A stretch of DNA of 64,000 nt, taken from B33-G16 sp964611035. Its GTDB lineage: Bacteria > Desulfobacterota > DSM-4660 > Desulfatiglandales > B25-G16. The notes below the pieces were generated by a model. The model was not told where the DNA came from. It did no database searches and saw nothing but the letters and a program-made list of their open reading frames with translations. How positions within the stretch are numbered: the first letter of the stretch is position 1; each line of letters begins with the position of its first letter. A program made the translations under genes and the position numbers. Shown one piece after another: positions 51,216-60,229 of this stretch. The stretch covers positions 1-64,000 of the forward strand of contig CAZSWT010000009.1 of the NCBI GenBank assembly GCA_964611035.1, in the 5' to 3' direction.

Positions 51216-53519
51216 ATGCCTGAATCCTTGCAAAAGTTATATATTCAGGTCGCTGTTGCCCTTCCGATCAGCGGAACATTCACCTATACAGTAACCGGAG
51301 AGCTTGTAGGGAAAGTAGCAGTTGGCAAAAGGGTCCTTGTTCCCTTCTCAGGACGAAAGGTAACCGCGTATATTCTTAGGATTATCCCGCCTGAAAAAAG
51401 GAAAGGTTTAAAGGATATAATCACCGTCATTGACACGCACCCACTTTTCCCTCCACAGATGGTTGAATTCTTCGAATGGCTGTCTAACTATTACCTATAC
51501 CCAATTGGCCTGGTAATAAAAGGTGCCCTTCCAACAGGGTTAAATGTGCGAACCCCTGATGGCACAAGGATGCACTCCAAGGGATGGCTGGACAGGGTTG
51601 GCCTTTTAAAAATGGTGTTCATTACAGTAAAGAAAGGGGCAACTATTGACAGATCACTTTTTGATCGGAAAAGGCTTCCCAGAAATGAAGATGGATTTTT
51701 AGCGATGATGATCAAAAAGAAAGAGGTTTCCTTGCGTGAGATAAAAAATGCCTTTAGCAATGGGGCCTATCTCGTGGATAAATGGGTGACGAGTGGATTT
51801 TTAAAAAAAACCCACAGACCGGTTGTGAGAGATGTAGCAGATGAAACCCTTTTTATTTCACTTGGCCCACCTCCTCTCAATTCAAAACAAAAGGAGGTGG
51901 TAGAAAGGATAAGTGAAAAACTTAAGGGCGATGCCTTTTTTACCTATCTATTACATGGCATAACTGACAGCGGTAAAACAGAGGTCTATTATCATGCTGT
52001 TAGGGCTGCCAAAGAATTAGGAAAGCAATCCATAATAATGGTGCCAGAGATTGCCCTGACTGTTTCTATGGCGTCTCTTTTCAAGGCTCGCTTTAAAGAT
52101 AGGGTGGCCATCCTTCACAGCGCTCTTTCAAAAGGGGAACGATATGATCAATGGATCAGGATAGCAAAGGGAGATGCCGATGTTGTTATAGGCGCCAGAT
52201 CAGCTCTTTTCGCCCCTCTTTCCAGGCTCGGTCTCATTATTGTTGATGAGGAACATGATCTCTCCTATAAGCAGGAAGAGAAATTCCGCTACCAGGCAAG
52301 GGATGCTGCCATTGTAAGGGCGAAACTCTCAGATGCCGTTGTTATACTTGGTTCCGGAACCCCATCCGTTCAATCTTACCAGAATGCCGCAATAGGAAAA
52401 TATGGCTTTCTCACCATGCCAAAAAGGATCCTCAGAAAGGAGCTACCAGATATAAAAGTCATAGATATGGCAAAATTTGAGAGGAGTTACACTGCACAGG
52501 GCGAGAGTATTATGAGCCCGCCCTTAAAGGAGGCTATCCAGGAAAATCTGACTCAGAAAAAACAGACTATTCTGTTTTTAAACAGAAGGGGATTCAGCTC
52601 CCTTTACCTTTGCAGATTTTGCGGAGAGACTATCCGATGCCCGAACTGTGAGGTAAGTTTGACCTATCATAAATACGGAGGCAATCTGCTCTGTCATTAC
52701 TGTGGCTTTTCCATAAAACCACCGAATAGGTGCCCGGCCTGTAACAGTGAAGACTTAAAACCATATGGGTTTGGTACACAAAGGGTGGTGGAGGTATTGG
52801 GGGATTTGTTTCCAGAGGCACGGGTAGAGAGAATGGATAGAGATACTATGAGACATAAAGGGGAGGTACAACAGGTTTTGAAGCGGTTTATGCAGCACGA
52901 AACGGATATCCTTGTTGGGACACAGATGGTTACCAAGGGCCACGATTTTCCTGATGTAACACTTGTTGGGGTAATCTCTGCTGATCTGTCACTCAATTAC
53001 CCGGATTTTCGTGCCGGAGAGGTTACCTTTCAACTGCTTTCCCAGGTGGCAGGCAGGACTGGTAGAGGCAGCATACCAGGAAAGGTTATCATCCAGACAT
53101 TCAATCCATCACACTATGCAATAACTGCCACAAAGGATCACAACTATAAGAGGTTTTTTTCCCAGGAAATAGCCCTCAGGCGGCAGGTTAACTACCCGCC
53201 ATTTTCCTTAATAGCCACTGTGCGCTTTCTTGGAAATAGCAAGTCAAAAACAGAAAAAATAGCGACCCATATTGGAATGAAGATCCGCAATACCATAAAA
53301 AAGCAGGCAAAAAGAAAAAGCGCTGTAGAGATTCTTGGACCTGTTGAGGCCCCTATGGCAAAGCTAAAAGGAAAATACCGGCAGCAGATTCTCATCAAAT
53401 CCCGCACCTCCAGATACCTCAACCAACTATTAAAAGAGGTGGAAACATTCTCTACCCAGATCCTGAGTTCAAGTGGAGTAAGAATGATAATTGATGTTGA
53501 TCCGTATCAAATGATGTGA
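51216..53519 (+). CDS. priA: Primosomal protein N' (replication-restart helicase)
   Basis: A 767-residue PriA that rebuilds replication forks. Domains in order: DNA-binding N-terminal domain (about 1-105), winged helix, helicase core with Walker A GITDSGKTEVY (about 248-258, with Asp where Gly is usual) and VDEEHD (DEEH, about 345-350), zinc-binding insert with eight cysteines (CRFCGETIRCPNC...CHYCGF...CPAC, about 468-512), and the C-terminal domain. All ligands are present. It is alone in its transcript. Confidence 0.94.
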   Translation: MPESLQKLYIQVAVALPISGTFTYTVTGELVGKVAVGKRVLVPFSGRKVTAYILRIIPPEKRKGLKDIITVIDTHPLFPPQMVEFFEWLSNYYLYPIGLVIKGALPTGLNVRTPDGTRMHSKGWLDRVGLLKMVFITVKKGATIDRSLFDRKRLPRNEDGFLAMMIKKKEVSLREIKNAFSNGAYLVDKWVTSGFLKKTHRPVVRDVADETLFISLGPPPLNSKQKEVVERISEKLKGDAFFTYLLHGITDSGKTEVYYHAVRAAKELGKQSIIMVPEIALTVSMASLFKARFKDRVAILHSALSKGERYDQWIRIAKGDADVVIGARSALFAPLSRLGLIIVDEEHDLSYKQEEKFRYQARDAAIVRAKLSDAVVILGSGTPSVQSYQNAAIGKYGFLTMPKRILRKELPDIKVIDMAKFERSYTAQGESIMSPPLKEAIQENLTQKKQTILFLNRRGFSSLYLCRFCGETIRCPNCEVSLTYHKYGGNLLCHYCGFSIKPPNRCPACNSEDLKPYGFGTQRVVEVLGDLFPEARVERMDRDTMRHKGEVQQVLKRFMQHETDILVGTQMVTKGHDFPDVTLVGVISADLSLNYPDFRAGEVTFQLLSQVAGRTGRGSIPGKVIIQTFNPSHYAITATKDHNYKRFFSQEIALRRQVNYPPFSLIATVRFLGNSKSKTEKIATHIGMKIRNTIKKQAKRKSAVEILGPVEAPMAKLKGKYRQQILIKSRTSRYLNQLLKEVETFSTQILSSSGVRMIIDVDPYQMM

Positions 53520-53598
53520 GATTTTCGGTGAACCCCGCCTACCATCCCTGCCCGCAGTACGGCAGGCGGGCGTCGGGCGGGCCTGAACCTGTGAACAC

Positions 53599-54441
53599 TT
53601 AACCTATTTTTAACAGAGATGCAGCATTCTCCCCGCATATCTTTCCTATGGCATCTTTGGATAGACCTGCAGCTTTCATCTCCTTGAAGTAACGGCTCGG
53701 TTTGATAAGGGGAAAATCGCTGCCAAATAGTATCTTATCTAAACCCACTATCTTTGTGGAGATAGAGTAAATCTCTTTATCATAAAGATACGGGGAAGCA
53801 GCGGTATCAAACCATGTGTTTTTTAATACCGCTTTGACCACCTTTTTCATTAGATAGTAAAACAAAATGCCTCCTCCCCAGTGTGCAAGGATGATTTTAT
53901 TATCTGGAAAGTAGTGCAGAAAATCGTATATTTCTTTTAGCGTCATAGGGGTCTTTCCAGGGTAGTAATGGCCAAGAGATTCATTTGTGTGGAGAAGAAT
54001 GGGTAGATCAAATTTTTTTGCTATTTCAGCAATGGGCCCAAAGGCCTTAATGGTATCTTCTGAGATAGCTGATGTATAGAATGCCAGCTCTCCTACCCCG
54101 GAAAGACCTGATTTCAGGCACCTTTCAAGTTCTTTTTCAGCGTCTTTGGCCAGGGGGAAAAATGTGCTAAAGCCTATCAGTCTATCCTTGTATCTTTCAA
54201 CTACATTGAGTATATAGTCATTATTCCGTTTGAAATAATCCTTGGTTTTCCATGGGAAGCCAAATACAACCGATTTATCTACTCCCTCATTATCCATATT
54301 CCTGATAAGCTCTTCTGCCCCAGCAAGTTTTGACCCAGGAACACTATAAAGCAACTTGAAAGCTGCCTCACCGTCAAAAAAATCTTCCCTTTTATCTCTG
54401 ATTTCAACTGGAAAGATGTGGGTATGAAAGTCTATTATCAT
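53599..54441 (-). CDS. Amidohydrolase-family TIM-barrel protein
   Basis: This 280-residue metal-dependent hydrolase of the amidohydrolase-2 (ACMSD-like) type starts with the HxH motif IDFHTHIFP (residues 3-11). It shows LAHWGGG for a second metal ligand region and FGSDFPLIKP for the catalytic Asp. Substrate is unknown; decarboxylases and lactone hydrolases occur in the family. It lies 4 bp downstream of methylmalonyl-CoA epimerase in the same direction, so both belong to one transcript. Confidence 0.85.
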   Translation of the reverse strand: MIIDFHTHIFPVEIRDKREDFFDGEAAFKLLYSVPGSKLAGAEELIRNMDNEGVDKSVVFGFPWKTKDYFKRNNDYILNVVERYKDRLIGFSTFFPLAKDAEKELERCLKSGLSGVGELAFYTSAISEDTIKAFGPIAEIAKKFDLPILLHTNESLGHYYPGKTPMTLKEIYDFLHYFPDNKIILAHWGGGILFYYLMKKVVKAVLKNTWFDTAASPYLYDKEIYSISTKIVGLDKILFGSDFPLIKPSRYFKEMKAAGLSKDAIGKICGENAASLLKIG

Positions 54442-54445
54442 TAGA

Positions 54446-54847
54446 TTATTTCTCGCAGAGCTCCACTAATATGCCGTGTGACTCTTTGGGATGGATAAAG
54501 GCGATCCTGGCTCCTCCGGCACCATTACGGGGTTCCTGATCAATGAGCCGGACTCCCTTTTTTTTGAGCTCTTTCAGGGCCTCATCAATATTTTCTACCC
54601 TGAATGCAATATGCTGCACTCCCTCACCTCGGGAGGCAATGTATTTTGCCACAGGACCATCCGGTGATGTTGATTCAAGCAATTCCAGCTCACTATCAGT
54701 AATGGGGAAAAAGCCTGTCTTTACCTTTTGCTCTTCAATGATCTCTTCTTTTTGAAGTTTTAATCCCAGTATATCAGTAAAAAATTTTCCTCCCTCCTCA
54801 ATGCTGTTTACAGCTATTCCTATATGGTCAATGTGTTTTATTTTCAT
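54446..54847 (-). CDS. mce: Methylmalonyl-CoA epimerase
   Basis: A 133-residue VOC-fold enzyme that interconverts R- and S-methylmalonyl-CoA in propionate metabolism. Family marks are IKHIDHIGIAVNSIEEG (metal ligand His), ELELLEST, GVQHIAFRVENI (second His), and LVELCEK at the end. The start has AAGGAGAAGGGT before ATG. Together with sucCD it suggests a methylmalonyl-CoA route between succinyl-CoA and propionyl-CoA. Confidence 0.92.
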   Translation of the reverse strand: MKIKHIDHIGIAVNSIEEGGKFFTDILGLKLQKEEIIEEQKVKTGFFPITDSELELLESTSPDGPVAKYIASRGEGVQHIAFRVENIDEALKELKKKGVRLIDQEPRNGAGGARIAFIHPKESHGILVELCEK

Positions 54848-54908
54848 ACCCTTCTCCTTTTTATTGATGTACGTTGTGTGTTGTAGGTAGTTTTCTGATA
54901 TAATATCT

Positions 54909-55430
54909 CACCGCTGAGGCGCAAAGTACTCTGCCCTTCGGGGCTACTCCTCTAATTCATTTACAATTCGCACTATACCATCCCGCATTACCGGCACATT
55001 AAAATTTAGAAGCAATCCTAAATTGAGGCCAGACAATTTGAGATATGTCAAAAGTTGTGCCTTATGGATTGGCTCGATCTTCTCGCATGATTTCAATTCA
55101 AGTATGATTGCCTTTTCAACAACGGTATCCAACCTATAACCACAATCCAGTTTCTTTCCCTTATACTTTACGGGTAAGGGCTTCTGCCTTTCAACTGATA
55201 AACCTTGGAGACTCAGCTCATAGCATAAGCATTCTTCATATGCTGATTCAAGTAAACCAGGTCCAAGGGTTTTATGTACCTCTATAGCTGCACCTATGAT
55301 TTTACTGCTTAATTTATTAATATCCATTATCAATCCAATTTCACAAAAGGATGCGAAGCTTTTCCCTTGCCGGCCTCTCAACGGCAAGGGAAAAATCTTT
55401 TTTCTCTGCGTACTTTGCGGCTCTGCGGTG
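54909..55430. repeat. Inverted-repeat-bounded unit carrying a GxxExxY gene (first)
   Basis: Left end CACCGCTGAGGCGCAAAGTAC (54909-54929, first 20 considered) is the near-inverted complement of the right end GTACTTTGCGGCTCTGCGGTG (about 55410-55430). The unit holds one GxxExxY gene. Its ends differ from those of the second unit. Confidence 0.6.
54944..55327 (-). CDS. GxxExxY family protein
   Basis: A 127-residue member of the GxxExxY family, named for GLLESAY (about residues 24-30). Further family features are ILELKSCEKIEPIHKAQLL (PD-(D/E)xK-like ELK) and LLLNFNVPVMRDGI. Function is unknown; the fold looks like a small nuclease. I chose the ATG at 55327, which gives the usual length; the frame extends upstream through repeat sequence. 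It lies within an inverted-repeat unit. Confidence 0.82.
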   Translation of the reverse strand: MDINKLSSKIIGAAIEVHKTLGPGLLESAYEECLCYELSLQGLSVERQKPLPVKYKGKKLDCGYRLDTVVEKAIILELKSCEKIEPIHKAQLLTYLKLSGLNLGLLLNFNVPVMRDGIVRIVNELEE

Positions 55431-55503
55431 AAACATAAACTTTTCTTAAGTCAATGCTTGCATTTTCTCTCTCTCTTTGTAAAATATAGGTGACTGGTAT
55501 CTT

Positions 55504-55676
55504 GCCACAAAGGCACCAAGGCACCAAGACTATAGAATTATTCCTTATTATAGCCTTTTCAATCCCGATAAATCGGGATTGAAATAAATGAGAAAACTCC
55601 GTTATTCAATTTATATTTATCTTCCCCGCCTGCCAGATGGCGGGCAGGTCTTTGGGTCTTTGTGCCTTGGTGGCTG
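55504..55676. repeat. Gene-less inverted-repeat unit (opposite orientation to 50035)
   Basis: Ends GCCACAAAGGCACCAAGGCA (left) and GTGCCTTGGTGGC (right). It includes an AATCCCGATAAATCGGGATT palindrome (55562-55581) and the nested palindrome CCCGCCTGCCAGATGGCGGG (55625-55644). It is a paralogue of 50035-50169 on the other strand. Confidence 0.65.
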
Positions 55677-55727
55677 AATACAAATATAGAAGCTATTAAC
55701 ACAATCAGAGAAAAAAGGGAATTATTT

Positions 55728-55976
55728 ATGAATATGCAGGGACCATTTAGATATTCTTCTGTAAACAAGAAGGGACAAGATCAATCAAGTTATGGTGAAT
55801 TCGAGGCCATAGAACTTTACTGCCCCAAATGTGGAAAAGCAGTGCCAGTAATAAAATCCCTTCTTTTGATCTTACCTGAAGGTGACAAATATGAATACCG
55901 CTGCAGATTTTGCGGCACTACAGTAGGAGACAAAATTGACCGGCATGGTCAGTATTATTCTATTTTAAAGATGTAA
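55728..55976 (+). CDS. Small zinc-ribbon protein
   Basis: An 82-residue protein with two CxxC pairs (YCPKCGK at about residues 31-37 and CRFCGTT at about 58-64), which should bind one zinc. I chose ATG 55728, preceded by AAAAAGGGA, over the ATG at 55662, which lies in the repeat. Function unknown; it may bind RNA or a protein partner. Confidence 0.72.
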   Translation: MNMQGPFRYSSVNKKGQDQSSYGEFEAIELYCPKCGKAVPVIKSLLLILPEGDKYEYRCRFCGTTVGDKIDRHGQYYSILKM

Positions 55977-56250
55977 TTATTAGTCAGTTGTTAGTTGTAT
56001 GTGGTCGGTTGATAATTCTATTTTCAGAGGGATCGTATGCTGCATATTTTTATTGTCTCTTAGTACCAGGTTCTACTCAATTACCGAAAAATAATAGATC
56101 ATTTTGCGCAAAAAAGCCTTGACATTTTTATCTTTAAGTGTTAGTGAGTGTAAAATGTTTTTATTTCCAGCAAGAAAGGAGGTGAAGGAGGTTTATTTTT
56201 TTTAATTTTTTTTATTTTTTTTAAACAAAAACAATTAGGAGGAAAGAGTT

Positions 56251-57468
56251 ATGCGAAAATTATTAGTTTTACTTGCAGCGGTTGCATTTGTTGTTGCATT
56301 TACTGTACCTGCCATTGCCGCTGATAAATCGGTTAGTTTTTATGGTCAGGTGTGGTTTGACACCTTTCTTGAAGATGACTCAAAAGAATATAATACTGGA
56401 TATACTTTCGATGATTCAGATCTACGTTGGGATTTGAATGATAATGGTACCAGCCGCTTTGGTGCAAAGTTCAAGTGGGACAGTATGACTGCTAATATTG
56501 AAATAAGGCCTTTAAGCGCAAGTATGTACAGACAGTGGTGGGGTTCATGGAACTTTGGTGGCGGAAGCCTCCTTGTTGGCCATACATGGTCGCCTCTTTA
56601 TGCTAATGCCACTATCACGAATCAGTCTCACGCGGGCGGTACCGCGGGTGGTTACGGTTTTTGGGTTGGAAGTCTCCGACAGGCCCAGATAAGGTTGACC
56701 ATGGGAGGCCTTACAGTGGCCTTGGTGGAACCAAGTGCTAGTAGTGCAGTTCTTCCTGCATATGCGGCAGCTTCGACTACAATTCTTACACCTGCAGCAC
56801 GTGATAAAGCAGATCCAAAAGGTAAATGGACCGATCTAGGACCAGTCACAATTGGCTATAATCTTTATGGGATACCAGCATCTGGTTACAAAACAGAGTT
56901 CGACACCACCTTACCCAAATTAGAGGTAACCTATGCGCTAAAACTTGGTCAGATAGCCCTTGTACCATTTCTTGGGTGGCAGAGCTATGATGTGGTCGCT
57001 TTGTCTAATGACAAGAGCTACAGTATAGACGGTATGGTATATGGTATCACTGCAAAGGCCGCCTTTGGGGCTGGTTATGTTAATGCCCAAGTCTGGATGA
57101 CGAAGAACGGCAAAGAGTGGGGAGATTTATATTACACAGGTGGATTTGGCGCATTCTATGATGCTGCTTCAGATAGCATAAAAGATGAGGATGGTATGGG
57201 CTATGGAATAACCGCTGGCATGAAGCTGAGCGATACGATGAAGTTTGAGGTAGGCTATGGTTCCGTTGAGTATGAACTTGACAGAGCTGGAACCTATGAA
57301 GACACTGCCTCTGCTATGTATGCCCAGATGACAATCGCGCTTGCAAAAGGTTTTTTTCTATGTCCTGAAATCGGTGTAATAGACAAAGGGGATCACACAG
57401 TCGCAGGAGTAAAGACAGAGCAAGGTGATATGACCTATTACGGAGCTGCTTGGAAGATTTACTTCTAA
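56251..57468 (+). CDS. Outer-membrane porin
   Basis: A 405-residue beta-barrel protein. A signal peptide (MRKLLVLLAAVAFVVAFTV, cleavage likely after AIA at about residue 23) is followed by alternating amphipathic strands rich in Gly, Tyr and Trp. It ends in aromatic Phe (AWKIYF), the outer-membrane assembly signal. There is no OprB or OmpA motif, so substrate is unclear. The AT-rich leader has AGGAGGAAAG before ATG. A strong terminator follows, consistent with high expression. Confidence 0.85.
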   Translation: MRKLLVLLAAVAFVVAFTVPAIAADKSVSFYGQVWFDTFLEDDSKEYNTGYTFDDSDLRWDLNDNGTSRFGAKFKWDSMTANIEIRPLSASMYRQWWGSWNFGGGSLLVGHTWSPLYANATITNQSHAGGTAGGYGFWVGSLRQAQIRLTMGGLTVALVEPSASSAVLPAYAAASTTILTPAARDKADPKGKWTDLGPVTIGYNLYGIPASGYKTEFDTTLPKLEVTYALKLGQIALVPFLGWQSYDVVALSNDKSYSIDGMVYGITAKAAFGAGYVNAQVWMTKNGKEWGDLYYTGGFGAFYDAASDSIKDEDGMGYGITAGMKLSDTMKFEVGYGSVEYELDRAGTYEDTASAMYAQMTIALAKGFFLCPEIGVIDKGDHTVAGVKTEQGDMTYYGAAWKIYF

Positions 57469-57500
57469 GATGTATATTTAACAAGTTGTAGAATCAAACT

Positions 57501-57534
57501 ACCCGGGGTTTTAATTATGCCCCGGGTTTTTTTA
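57501..57534 (+). terminator. Rho-independent terminator after the porin gene
   Basis: ACCCGGGG (57501-57508) pairs perfectly with CCCCGGGT (57520-57527) across an 11-nt loop, followed by a run of T residues. Confidence 0.9.
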
Positions 57535-57718
57535 TTGACCGGATCGTTACTTGTTACTACCTGGATAGCTGTCGTTGGGCAGCTCAAAGGCAGGGTGGGT
57601 TTGAAAACTCTGTAATTTTCCGGATTTACGACTGAAAATTATTGAATTAGGGGAAAATATAATGTATTAGTGGGATGATTATAAAGAAGGATAAATTTTT
57701 AGTTCAAGGGCGCCTACA

Positions 57719-58897
57719 ATGGCTTTTACTCTCCAGCCAGCAACCAGAGATGATTTTATCAACCGGGAAGATATCATGCTGGAAATGCTTTCCTCACTGG
57801 AAGATGAAAGGATAAGGATGGGGTATGCCCTTGTTGGCCCGAGAAGGATCGGTAAGACCTCTATCTTAAAAGAGCTTATAAGAAGGCTGCACGATAAAAA
57901 GAATATTTTTCCTGTCTATTTCTCCCTGTGGGACCTTGTTGAAAATACACTCCCTGAGTTTTGCGCCAAAGTTACTTTCTCCATCATAGAGTCCTTCAAG
58001 CCCTATCTCTCTTTAAAATTGAAGATAAAGAAACTTCTTAAGGTACCAGCATTGAAGTTCTTTGACGTCTTACATTCTCTGGATATCAAGATGTCCCTAT
58101 TTGATGAGATAGAGATAGCCTTAAAGATGGGAAGAAAAGGCGAGATCGATGCCGATGCTTTAATTGAGAAGCTATTCTCATTTGGAGAGAAGATGGCAGG
58201 CGAAAGTGGGGTGAGGCTTATCCTGATGTTTGACGAATTTCCCTCGATAATGGATATAAAGAACAAAACAAGGTTAGGAGAAGGCATAGTAAAGAAGATA
58301 AGAACCATCTATGAAGATCTGGAAAATACCATTTTCTGTATTTCCGGTTCCATAAGAAGGACCATGGAGATAGCTGCCCTCTCTCCTTCATCTGCCTTCT
58401 ACAGGCAGTTTATAGTTAAAAATATCGAGCCTTTCGACCTTGAATCTACAAGAGAGATTCTCGAAAAAAATCTTGGCGCCACAATAACCGAAGACGCTGT
58501 AAACAAGTTTTATGAATTTACCGGAGGCATACCTTTTTATCTCCAATTTCTTGGGAGAGAACTTGTAAGATCAGCTCCTGGGCGGGTTGAAATAAGGGTA
58601 ATAAAAGAGATCTTTGAGGAATTTATATTTCAGGAGGGCGATATCCTCTTTTCTGAGCAGATAAAATCATTCAGCGATAAAGAAAAGATGATCCTTTCGA
58701 GGATGGCCTGTTATGATTTTAAGACACCTGCAGAAATCCAAAAATCTATTTATGAAAGTTCCAATGTAATAAGCAGGTACATAGAGTATTTTCTTTTAAA
58801 AGGTGTCCTTGAGAGGGAGAGAAAAGGTACTTATCGATTTATAGATCCGGTATTCAAAGAATGGCTGAAAAGGAAATTTATACCAACAGATTTGTAG
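57719..58897 (+). CDS. AAA ATPase with winged-helix C-terminus
   Basis: A 392-residue ATPase of the archaeal ATPase/STAND-like type. Walker A is GPRRIGKTS (about residues 40-48) and Walker B LILMFDEFP (about 165-173). It has a winged-helix C-terminal part (DKEKMILSRMACYDFKTPAEI, about 319-339). Members often occur in mobile or defence contexts, with unclear function. It is not the same subtype as the DUF4143 ATPase at 11752. There is no partner gene within 400 bp. Confidence 0.8.
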   Translation: MAFTLQPATRDDFINREDIMLEMLSSLEDERIRMGYALVGPRRIGKTSILKELIRRLHDKKNIFPVYFSLWDLVENTLPEFCAKVTFSIIESFKPYLSLKLKIKKLLKVPALKFFDVLHSLDIKMSLFDEIEIALKMGRKGEIDADALIEKLFSFGEKMAGESGVRLILMFDEFPSIMDIKNKTRLGEGIVKKIRTIYEDLENTIFCISGSIRRTMEIAALSPSSAFYRQFIVKNIEPFDLESTREILEKNLGATITEDAVNKFYEFTGGIPFYLQFLGRELVRSAPGRVEIRVIKEIFEEFIFQEGDILFSEQIKSFSDKEKMILSRMACYDFKTPAEIQKSIYESSNVISRYIEYFLLKGVLERERKGTYRFIDPVFKEWLKRKFIPTDL

Positions 58898-59363
58898 GCT
58901 ACAAATTTGTAGGGGAAAACACTTGGTTTTTGGTTCATGATTGAAATCAGCTATGAGTAAGCCAATAGAAATTATCTTGACACCTTTTGGATTATCATTA
59001 TAGTTTAATAGTGCTAGCGAAGCTCTGCCTCAAACCGACAAGTTGCTGGGGCAAATATAACATTGCTTGAGGCGAAGCGCTACTGGATGCTCGATGCTGG
59101 ATAAAATGGAGTGAACATTATATGAAATACATCCGAGCTTGCGTGGCATCAAGTCTGATATCTGTTGTCCGGCATTAATTCCCTCCCTAATATATTTCCT
59201 TCTTTGATGGCCTGATCCTTACCAACATCTCCCTTTGGTGGGAGGGGGAAGGCGTGCATCAGAGCTGAAATAAATATCGATTGATATTTGAGATTTCCGT
59301 TATTATACTATTCAGCAGCAGTTTGATAACGATTTAAAACTCTGTAATTGAGGTGATTGAATT
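58898..59363. other. Intergenic region between ATPase and hicB
   Basis: No gene. It has short inverted segments (for example CTCCCTTTGGTGGGAG at about 59230) and no clear promoter. The AT-rich end may hold the hicBA promoter. Confidence 0.35.
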
Positions 59364-59657
59364 ATGAAGTATGTGGGTTTCAAAGAGTATGTAAGAGAGA
59401 TACTTAAAACGGCAGAATATAAAAAGGACTCTGAAATTGGCTGTGTTGTGGCAATAGCTCCAGTTTTGCCAGGCTGTATGACTCAGGGTGATAATATTGA
59501 AGAGGCCAGAGATAATCTCATAGATGCTATTGAGCTTTGGATTACAGTAGGGCTCAGAGAAGGAGAAGAAATGCCGCTTATTAATGGGGTCAAGTTGGTA
59601 ACTGCTGCCGAGCGTATAGAAAAGTCCGCGAATACGGAAAGCACTACTTATGCCTAA
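59364..59657 (+). CDS. hicB: HicB-family antitoxin
   Basis: A 97-residue HicB with the partial RNase-H-like fold. Features are VAIAPVLPGCMTQGDNIEEA (residues 29-48) and AIELWITVGLREGEEMP. It neutralises HicA. In many systems hicA comes first; here hicB is upstream, with hicA overlapping its end by 8 bp. There is no DNA-binding C-terminal extension, so autoregulation may differ. Confidence 0.9.
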   Translation: MKYVGFKEYVREILKTAEYKKDSEIGCVVAIAPVLPGCMTQGDNIEEARDNLIDAIELWITVGLREGEEMPLINGVKLVTAAERIEKSANTESTTYA

Positions 59658-59868
59658 AATACCTCCTTGTTCGAGAGGCGAATTAGTACGGAAGCTTCGG
59701 AAGTTAGGTTTTACAGGTCCGTTCACTGGAGGTAAGCACAGCTATATGAAACGAGGCGGATATAGACAGATTATCCCAAATCCTCATGGCAAAGATGTAT
59801 CATCCGACTTAGTCAAGGAAATCTTGAAACAAGCTAACATCTCTGTGAATGAATGGCTGGTTGCCTAA
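59650..59868 (+). CDS. hicA: HicA-family toxin
   Basis: A 72-residue mRNA interferase with the dsRBD-like fold. The catalytic His is in GGKHSYM (His30). LVRKLRKLGF and IIPNPHGKDVSSDLVKEILKQ are family signatures. It starts inside hicB, so it is coupled. The pair is intact. Confidence 0.92.
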   Translation: MPKIPPCSRGELVRKLRKLGFTGPFTGGKHSYMKRGGYRQIIPNPHGKDVSSDLVKEILKQANISVNEWLVA

Positions 59869-60229
59869 CAGAATCCTTCAACAGACCGCTCAATTCGATA
59901 GACTACATAGATGCGCTTGAAGATCCAGATGAAATCCGAGGGGGTCCTAATACGTCATACGATGTTTATGTGCAGTCGCAAAGCGACTTAATAATTAAGG
60001 ATTCCTCATTAGATCCTGTCTGGTGGCTGAGCGAAAAGCAATGTTCACTGCGAGGAGTCCGGAAGGCTTTCGGGACAACATAACATTCTCGAAGCAAATA
60101 GATTGCTTCCCTTTGCTCGCAATGACGAAGAGGAATGTGCCTTCGACGGAACTCTGTAGCATGGTGCAAGGAATTATCGCGTTTAACTAATAAAACCAAT
60201 AAAACAAAAAACAATTGTGAGAGACAAAT
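59869..60229. other. Region after hicBA, no confident gene
   Basis: A 76-codon frame starts inside hicA at 59853 but has no family similarity and overlaps a partial CATTGCGAG-type repeat (60098-60127). I treat it as noncoding. Confidence 0.4.

Noticed and set aside
59853..60083. 76-codon frame after hicA
   Set aside because: It starts inside hicA without a good ribosome-binding site, has no family pattern, and its end overlaps a dispersed repeat.
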